From an uncultured beta proteobacterium (lineage in GTDB: Bacteria > Pseudomonadota > Gammaproteobacteria > Burkholderiales > Burkholderiaceae_C): DNA of 41,790 bases. Below the pieces are notes generated by a model, which saw only the letters and a program-made list of their open reading frames with translations, made no database searches and was not told the DNA's origin. The stretch is taken from contig CAIUDG010000049.1 of assembly GCA_903897925.1 (NCBI GenBank), forward strand, positions 1 through 41,790, written 5' to 3'. Each line of letters opens with the position of its first letter. The stretch's first letter is position 1. Positions 37,183-41,790 of the stretch are shown piece by piece. Both the position numbers and the translations under genes were made by a program.

Positions 37183-37263
37183 GGCAGGCCACCCGACCGC
37201 GCGACGCCAGTGCGGGATTGCTTACGGAAATTGATGGATGCCATTTTTTATGCAAACGTCCCT

Positions 37264-37288
37264 GAAAAAGCCGCCCGTTGACGGCTTC
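37264..37288 (-). terminator. Rho-independent terminator of the NfeD-SPFH operon
   Basis: On the minus strand the sequence reads AAGCCG, an 8-base loop, CGGCTT, then continues into TTTTTC. This gives a 6-bp GC-rich stem followed by a U-tract, about 40 nt after the stop of the SPFH gene. It is the clearest intrinsic terminator in the window. Confidence 0.7.
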
Positions 37289-37329
37289 AAGGGGCGGGCT
37301 CATGCAAGGTTTATCGGCAGTTTGGCAAC

Positions 37330-38238
37330 TTACTTTTGCGCTTGCACCATCTTCATGGCGCTGCTGATCAGGGCCGAGACTTCGGTCATGTTGCTGGGCA
37401 CGATCAGCGTGGTCTGGGCGTCTGCTGCGACCCGGCTGTAGGCATCGACCGCACGTTCCGCCACTTTCAGCTGCACCGCCTGCTCGCCACCCGGCTGGCG
37501 AATGGCGGCGGCAATGCGTTCGATGGCGCTGGCGGTGGCTTCGGCCACCGCCGTGATGGAGGCGGCTTCACCAGCGGCCTTGTTGATGACGGCCTGCTTT
37601 TCGCCTTCGGAGCGGGCGATAAAGGCCTCGCGTTCGCCGGTGGCAATGTTGATCTGCTCCTGGCGCCGACCTTCGGAGGCGGCAATCAGCGCGCGCTTTT
37701 CGCGTTCGGCGGTAATTTGTGCCTGCATGGCGTGCAGAATTTCCTTGGGTGGCGTCAGGTCCTTGATTTCGTAGCGCAGCACCTTGACGCCCCAGTTCAG
37801 CGCCGCTTCGTCAATGGCGGCAACCACCTGGGCGTTGATGATGTCGCGCTCTTCAAAGGTCTTGTCGAGTTCCAGCTTGCCAATCACCGAGCGTAGGGAG
37901 GTTTGCGCCAGCTGCGAAATGGCGACGATGTAGTTGCTGGTGCCATAGCTGGCACGCATGGGGTCGGTGACCTGAAAAAACAGAATGCCGTCCACCTGCA
38001 GCTGGGTGTTGTCCCGTGTGATGCAGACCTGGCTGGCGATATCGAGCGGAATTTCCTTGAGGATGTGCTGGTAGGCCACCCGGTCAACGAAAGGCACCAG
38101 AAAATTCAGGCCCGGGGCCAGCGTGGCGTGGTACTTGCCCAGGCGCTCCACTACCCAGGCATGCTGCTGCGGCACCGACTTGACTGAGCGGATGATAAAA
38201 ATGGCCGCGATAACCATCAGAATAATTGCGATTTCCAT
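37330..38238 (-). CDS. qmcA: SPFH/stomatin-family membrane protease-associated protein (QmcA-like)
   Basis: A 302-residue protein with AGGAAATCCC before its ATG. An N-terminal membrane anchor (EIAIILMVIAAIFIIRSV) is followed by the SPFH/band-7 domain: QQHAWVVERLGKYHATLAPG, LNFLVPFVDRVAYQHILKEI, ITRDNTQLQVDGILFFQVTD. Next is an Ala/Glu-rich coiled coil (QITAEREKRALIAASEGRRQ, ARSEGEKQAVINKAAGEAAS). Paraslipin/QmcA proteins form large rings on the membrane and help organise lipid domains or membrane proteases such as FtsH. The upstream gene, 22 nt away, encodes an NfeD protein, the usual operon partner, which strengthens the call. A terminator follows the gene. Confidence 0.93.
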   Translation of the reverse strand: MEIAIILMVIAAIFIIRSVKSVPQQHAWVVERLGKYHATLAPGLNFLVPFVDRVAYQHILKEIPLDIASQVCITRDNTQLQVDGILFFQVTDPMRASYGTSNYIVAISQLAQTSLRSVIGKLELDKTFEERDIINAQVVAAIDEAALNWGVKVLRYEIKDLTPPKEILHAMQAQITAEREKRALIAASEGRRQEQINIATGEREAFIARSEGEKQAVINKAAGEAASITAVAEATASAIERIAAAIRQPGGEQAVQLKVAERAVDAYSRVAADAQTTLIVPSNMTEVSALISSAMKMVQAQK

Positions 38239-38260
38239 GGGATTTCCTTCTTAAACCTTC

Positions 38261-38686
38261 TTAAATCTTGTCAACCAGCAGGCGGTTGCCTACCAGCTCG
38301 GCAATGCGATGGGCACCTGCGCCGGGATTGACGCCGTTGCGGTGGATGGCGACCCAGTGTGCGCCGCGGTATTGCACATCCGCGGTGCCGTCGGGATTCC
38401 AGCGGCTGATTTGCACGGTTGCGCCGACGTCCAGGTTGACATTGGCGTTGGCTTGCGCGGCCGGTTCGCCTGGCTGGCGCCGCTGCACCGCACGCCAGGC
38501 CAGCACGGCACAGCCGCCGACACCGGCCGCAATGCTGATTTGCAGGGCCGTACTAAGGCCCAGATGGGCGGCAAGCGCGGCTGCCGCCAGACCAATGGCC
38601 AGCATCAGCAGGTAAAAGGTGCCGGTAACGAGTTCTACGGCCACCGCGACGCCAGCAAGCAGCCACCAGACACTGGATTCAGGCAT
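38261..38686 (-). CDS. NfeD-family membrane protein
   Basis: Taking the ATG at 38686 gives 141 residues; GGAG lies about nine bases upstream of it. Longer frames start at 38701 or 38758 and would add a hydrophilic stretch before the first membrane helix. Two hydrophobic hairpins are present (WWLLAGVAVAVELVTGTFYL and LMLAIGLAAAALAAHLGL, plus ISIAAGVGGCAVLAW). The soluble C-terminal OB-fold-like part is typical of short NfeD proteins (VGATVQISRWNPDGTADVQY, RGAHWVAIHRNG). NfeD proteins pair with SPFH proteins encoded next door and are thought to modulate their assembly, which fits here. Confidence 0.85.
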   Translation of the reverse strand: MPESSVWWLLAGVAVAVELVTGTFYLLMLAIGLAAAALAAHLGLSTALQISIAAGVGGCAVLAWRAVQRRQPGEPAAQANANVNLDVGATVQISRWNPDGTADVQYRGAHWVAIHRNGVNPGAGAHRIAELVGNRLLVDKI

Positions 38687-38819
38687 AAGGGGGGACTCCA
38701 TTGTGTTGATGAAGCGACATTGTGGTCCAAAAGGGGGGTAGGCACGCAAATCGGACATGTTTGTTTAATACACTCGCCGGCTAATTCTTTGTTTTTATTT
38801 GTGTCGTCTGGAGCAGGCC

Positions 38820-41087
38820 ATGAAGTTTCGCTTTCCCATCATCATCATTGATGAGGACTTTCGTTCCGAGAACACCTCGGGTCTGGGCATCCGGGCGCTG
38901 GCCCAGGCGATTGAGTCGGAAGGCTTTGAGGTGCTGGGGGTTACCAGCTATGGTGACCTGAGCCAGTTCGCTCAGCAACAAAGCCGCGCCAGTGCCTTTA
39001 TTTTGTCGATCGACGACGAAGAGTTCACACCCGGTCCCGACCTCGACCCGGCAGTGCTGAACCTGCGCCACTTTATTGAAGAAGTGCGGCGCAAGAACCT
39101 GGATGTGCCGATTTATGTCTATGGTGAAACCAAGACCAGCCGCCATATTCCGAATGACATCCTGCGCGAGCTGCACGGCTTCATTCATATGTTTGAAGAC
39201 ACGCCGGAGTTTGTCGCGCGCCACATCATTCGTGAGGCCAAAAGTTACCTGGAAGGTGTGCAACCGCCATTTTTCAAGGCCCTGCTGGACTATGCCGAAG
39301 ACGGGTCCTATTCCTGGCACTGCCCGGGGCATTCTGGGGGCGTGGCCTTCCTGAAGAGTCCGGTGGGCCAGATGTTCCACCAGTTTTTTGGCGAAAACAT
39401 GCTGCGCGCCGACGTCTGCAATGCGGTGGAAGAACTGGGCCAGCTGCTGGACCACAATGGGGCGATTGGCGCCAGCGAGCGCAACGCAGCGCGGATTTTC
39501 AACGCCGACCACTGCTTTTTCGTCACCAACGGCACCAGCACCTCGAACAAAATGGTCTGGCACCACACGGTGGCGCCCGGCGATGTGGTGGTGGTGGACC
39601 GCAATTGCCACAAGTCAATTCTGCACAGCATCATCATGACCGGCGCGATTCCGGTGTTCCTGAAGCCCACGCGCAACCATTTCGGCATCATCGGGCCGAT
39701 TCCCAAGGAAGAATTCGAGCCCGCAGCGATCATGGCGAAGATCAAGGCCAACCCGCTGCTCAAAGGCGTTGACGCCAAGACCGTGAAGCCACGCGTGCTG
39801 ACGATTACCCAGTCGACTTATGACGGTGTGCTCTACAACACCGAAACCGTCAAGGACATGCTCGACGGCTATGTGGAAAACCTGCATTTTGACGAAGCCT
39901 GGCTGCCGCACGCGGCGTTTCATCCGTTTTACGGCACTTACCATGCCATGGGCAAAAAGCGGGCGCGCCCGAAGCACGCGATGGTGTATGCGACCCAGTC
40001 GATTCACAAATTGCTGGCCGGTATCAGCCAGGCCAGCCATGTTCTGGTGCAGGACTCGCAGACGGTGAAACTGGACCGGCCAATGTTCAATGAGGCCTAT
40101 CTGATGCACACCAGCACCAGTCCGCAGTACAGCATTATTGCCAGCTGCGACGTTGCTGCGGCCATGATGGAGCCTCCCGGCGGCACCGCACTGGTGGAAG
40201 AAAGCATTGCCGAGGCGCTCGATTTCCGCCGCGCCATGCGCAAGGTGGACGAAGAATACGGCGAAGACTGGTGGTTCAAGGTCTGGGGTCCGGACAAGCT
40301 GGTGGACGAGGGCATAGGCCGCGCCAGTGACTGGGTTATCAAAGGCGAGAGCAAGAGTGCCAAGGCGAACTGGCACGGTTTTGGCAAGTTGTCGGCGGGC
40401 TTCAATATGCTGGACCCGATCAAGGCGACCATTGTGACGCCGGGCATGGACCTGAACGGCAAGTTTGCCAAGACCGGTATTCCGGCCAGCATCGTGACCA
40501 AATTTTTGGCGGAGCACGGGGTGGTGGTGGAGAAGACCGGGCTGTATAGCTTCTTCATCATGTTCACTATTGGTATTACCAAGGGGCGCTGGAACAGCAT
40601 GTTGACTGCGTTGCAGCAGTTCAAGGATGACTATGCGAAGAACCAGCCGATGTGGCGTGTGCTGCCGGAGTTTTGTCAGAAGCACCCGCGTTACGAGAAG
40701 ATGGGTCTGGCCGATTTGTGCCAGCATGTGCACCAGTTGTATGCCAAGTACGATATTGCCCGTCTGACCACGGAGATGTATTTGAGCGATCTGACGCCGG
40801 CTATGAAGCCTAGCGATGCGTTTGCCCATATTGCCTTGCGCAAGACTGAGCGGGTGGAGATTGACTATTTGGAGGGTCGTATTACGGTGGGTTTGGTGAC
40901 GCCGTACCCGCCGGGTATTCCGTTGTTGATTCCGGGTGAGGTGTTTAACAAGAAGATTGTGGATTACCTGAAGTTTTCGCGCGAGTTCAACACCCAGTGT
41001 CCAGGTTTCGAAACCGATATCCACGGTTTGGTGGAAGAGCAGGATGCCGACGGCAAGAAGCGTTATTTTGCTGATTGCGTTCGCTGA
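38820..41087 (+). CDS. Biodegradative Orn/Lys/Arg decarboxylase (AdiA-like)
   Basis: A 755-residue PLP enzyme, the same length class as E. coli AdiA. The ATG at 38820 has GGAG seven bases upstream. The N-terminal ~130 residues are a receiver-like wing domain (FPIIIIDEDFRSENTSG, AFILSIDDEEF) without phosphorylation. The PLP domain follows: SWHCPGHSGGVAFLKSPVGQ, VTNGTSTSNKMV, VVVDRNCHKSILHS, LHFDEAWLPHAAF, and the Schiff-base lysine near residue 397 in TQSIHKLLAGISQAS. The C-terminal domain ends YPPGIPLLIPGE. It removes CO2 from a basic amino acid and consumes a proton, serving acid resistance or polyamine supply. Arginine, lysine or ornithine cannot be distinguished from sequence alone. No antiporter gene is adjacent in the window. 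Confidence 0.92.
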   Translation: MKFRFPIIIIDEDFRSENTSGLGIRALAQAIESEGFEVLGVTSYGDLSQFAQQQSRASAFILSIDDEEFTPGPDLDPAVLNLRHFIEEVRRKNLDVPIYVYGETKTSRHIPNDILRELHGFIHMFEDTPEFVARHIIREAKSYLEGVQPPFFKALLDYAEDGSYSWHCPGHSGGVAFLKSPVGQMFHQFFGENMLRADVCNAVEELGQLLDHNGAIGASERNAARIFNADHCFFVTNGTSTSNKMVWHHTVAPGDVVVVDRNCHKSILHSIIMTGAIPVFLKPTRNHFGIIGPIPKEEFEPAAIMAKIKANPLLKGVDAKTVKPRVLTITQSTYDGVLYNTETVKDMLDGYVENLHFDEAWLPHAAFHPFYGTYHAMGKKRARPKHAMVYATQSIHKLLAGISQASHVLVQDSQTVKLDRPMFNEAYLMHTSTSPQYSIIASCDVAAAMMEPPGGTALVEESIAEALDFRRAMRKVDEEYGEDWWFKVWGPDKLVDEGIGRASDWVIKGESKSAKANWHGFGKLSAGFNMLDPIKATIVTPGMDLNGKFAKTGIPASIVTKFLAEHGVVVEKTGLYSFFIMFTIGITKGRWNSMLTALQQFKDDYAKNQPMWRVLPEFCQKHPRYEKMGLADLCQHVHQLYAKYDIARLTTEMYLSDLTPAMKPSDAFAHIALRKTERVEIDYLEGRITVGLVTPYPPGIPLLIPGEVFNKKIVDYLKFSREFNTQCPGFETDIHGLVEEQDADGKKRYFADCVR

Positions 41088-41221
41088 GTTGGTGTGTGCG
41101 CAGTGGGCGTGTAGCGCACTGCACCGCGCGCCAACAGCGCATTAGACAGAAGTGCCAAGCAGTTGTGCAGCGCACAGCGCGTCAGGTTCGTGCGTAAGTT
41201 CTGCATTCTTGGCGTGCCTGC

Positions 41222-41374
41222 TTTGTTCTTTACCGCCTGCCGTGTTGGTTCGCGTTGCGTGCCTTCTTTGGTCCTTTTCCTCCTGCTTTATTGGCGTTCG
41301 CTGCGTTACGCGGCTGCTTTTTTCCTTTTCCTCCTGCTTTGTTGGTGTTCGTTGCGTTGCGCGCCTGCGGGTTG
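41222..41374. repeat. Three direct copies of a 51-bp element
   Basis: Copies start at 41222, 41273 and 41324. The last two are closely matched (CCTTTTCCTCCTGCTTT, then TTGG, GTTCG and CTGCG/TTGCG), while the first is more diverged. The period is a multiple of three, so several frames stay open across it and translate into short hydrophobic repeats (LFLLLYW, LFLLLCW). This explains the overlapping open frames here, and I do not regard them as genes. The stretches 41088-41221 and 41375-41626 around it hold no supported gene. GTGCGC/GCGCAC near 41097-41120 could form a hairpin after the decarboxylase but has no T-tract. Confidence 0.75.
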
Positions 41375-41626
41375 GCAGGGGCTGACGAAGTGGGTGTACG
41401 TTCTCCGGCCTCTAGTCGCCGGGGTCTGCTTCTGGTGCGCTAGCACCACCGCACAAATACCGCTATCGGCACACCGCCTCTGTACTGCGGCGTATCCAGG
41501 CCTGCGCCCGCACACCCACTTCGCCAGCCCCAAGATATTTTTGTAAATATTGTGAGAGGAAGAGAAATACCAAAGACACCGCACCACAGCGCCCGTGGAC
41601 TGCCAAGGGCAAGCAGTCACTGGCCG

Positions 41627-41724
41627 TTAGCCACCCGCCGCTAGCAACTAGCAACTAGCAACTAGCCACTATCCGCTAGCCGGTATTCGGTATTTGGTAT
41701 TCGGTATTCGGTATTCGGTATTCT
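41627..41724. repeat. Run of 14 heptanucleotide repeats
   Basis: From 41627 the sequence falls into 14 consecutive 7-base units. Two degenerate units come first, then CTAGCAA three times (41641-41661), CTAGCCA, CTATCCG and CTAGCCG. GTATTCG-type units follow, six in all with one T variant and one final variant (41683-41724). Two different heptamers thus join in perfect 7-base register. Such arrays resemble the short tandemly repeated repetitive (STRR) heptamers known from intergenic DNA of other bacteria. The remaining 66 bases to the window end are AT-rich with no supported gene. Confidence 0.85.
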
Positions 41725-41790
41725 TCCGGTCGATAATGTTATAGGGTTAAGTAAATTTAATAGAATAGTAAATTGGATTGCAAGTCGACC

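Noticed and set aside
39615..41024. Reverse-strand open frame of 469 codons opposite the decarboxylase gene
   Set aside because: It is a shadow of the decarboxylase, with no domain and compositional bias typical of antisense frames.
41627..41724. CRISPR array
   Set aside because: The units are 7-base tandem repeats with no spacers, and no cas genes are present.

Overview
The window looks like a piece of a betaproteobacterial chromosome, most likely Burkholderiales (Comamonadaceae/Rhodoferax-like). That placement is an inference from gene style: many GGDEF/EAL proteins, a DUF4124 protein, a QmcA/NfeD pair and a hydrogenase-4-like operon. No rRNA, tRNA, transposase, phage gene or CRISPR array was seen. 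The first ~11 kb is visibly more AT-rich than the GC-rich 18-41 kb part. Base 1 cuts through a gene.

Region 1 (1-6.4 kb): signal-input proteins. A Cache-PAS membrane sensor is truncated by the window edge and carries an apparent 1-nt frameshift. A PAS-PAS-GGDEF diguanylate cyclase, a small FapA/DUF342-like protein and a bacteriohemerythrin-PAS-GGDEF cyclase follow.

Region 2 (6.5-17.9 kb, all minus strand): two solute-binding-protein/sensor units without ABC permeases. Unit A is a type-2 binding protein, a hybrid histidine kinase (HisKA-HATPase-REC-REC-HPt) and a REC-REC-PAS-SGDEF-EAL response regulator, arranged as one operon. Unit B is an RbsB-like binding protein followed after 15 nt by a membrane GAF-PAS-GGDEF-EAL protein. 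The periplasmic domains of the two membrane sensors look related. Between the units lies a decayed REC-GGDEF gene. I infer that both units convert periplasmic ligand binding into c-di-GMP changes, in the manner of LuxP/LuxQ.

Region 3 (18-28.2 kb): a DUF4124 protein, a PilZ protein (c-di-GMP receptor), a chemoreceptor and a lone receiver. These are followed by a three-gene operon with a MASE3 hybrid kinase and two membrane PAS sensor proteins that have no output domain.

Region 4 (28.2-36.2 kb): a ribbon-helix-helix repressor gene divergent from a seven-gene operon for a complex I/hydrogenase-4-like membrane complex (HyfB, C, E, F, G and a ferredoxin-HyfI fusion). The large subunit has lost all four Ni-binding cysteines, while the Fe-S ligands and the antiporter-like charged residues remain. 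It therefore belongs with the energy-converting hydrogenase-related (Ehr) complexes, whose substrate is unsettled. It is the most interesting system in the window.

Region 5 (36.2-41.8 kb): a TPR-methyltransferase, an NfeD-SPFH (QmcA-like) operon with a clear terminator, and a 755-residue AdiA-type amino-acid decarboxylase. The last 700 bases are non-coding and contain a 51-nt triplicate repeat and a run of 14 heptanucleotides.
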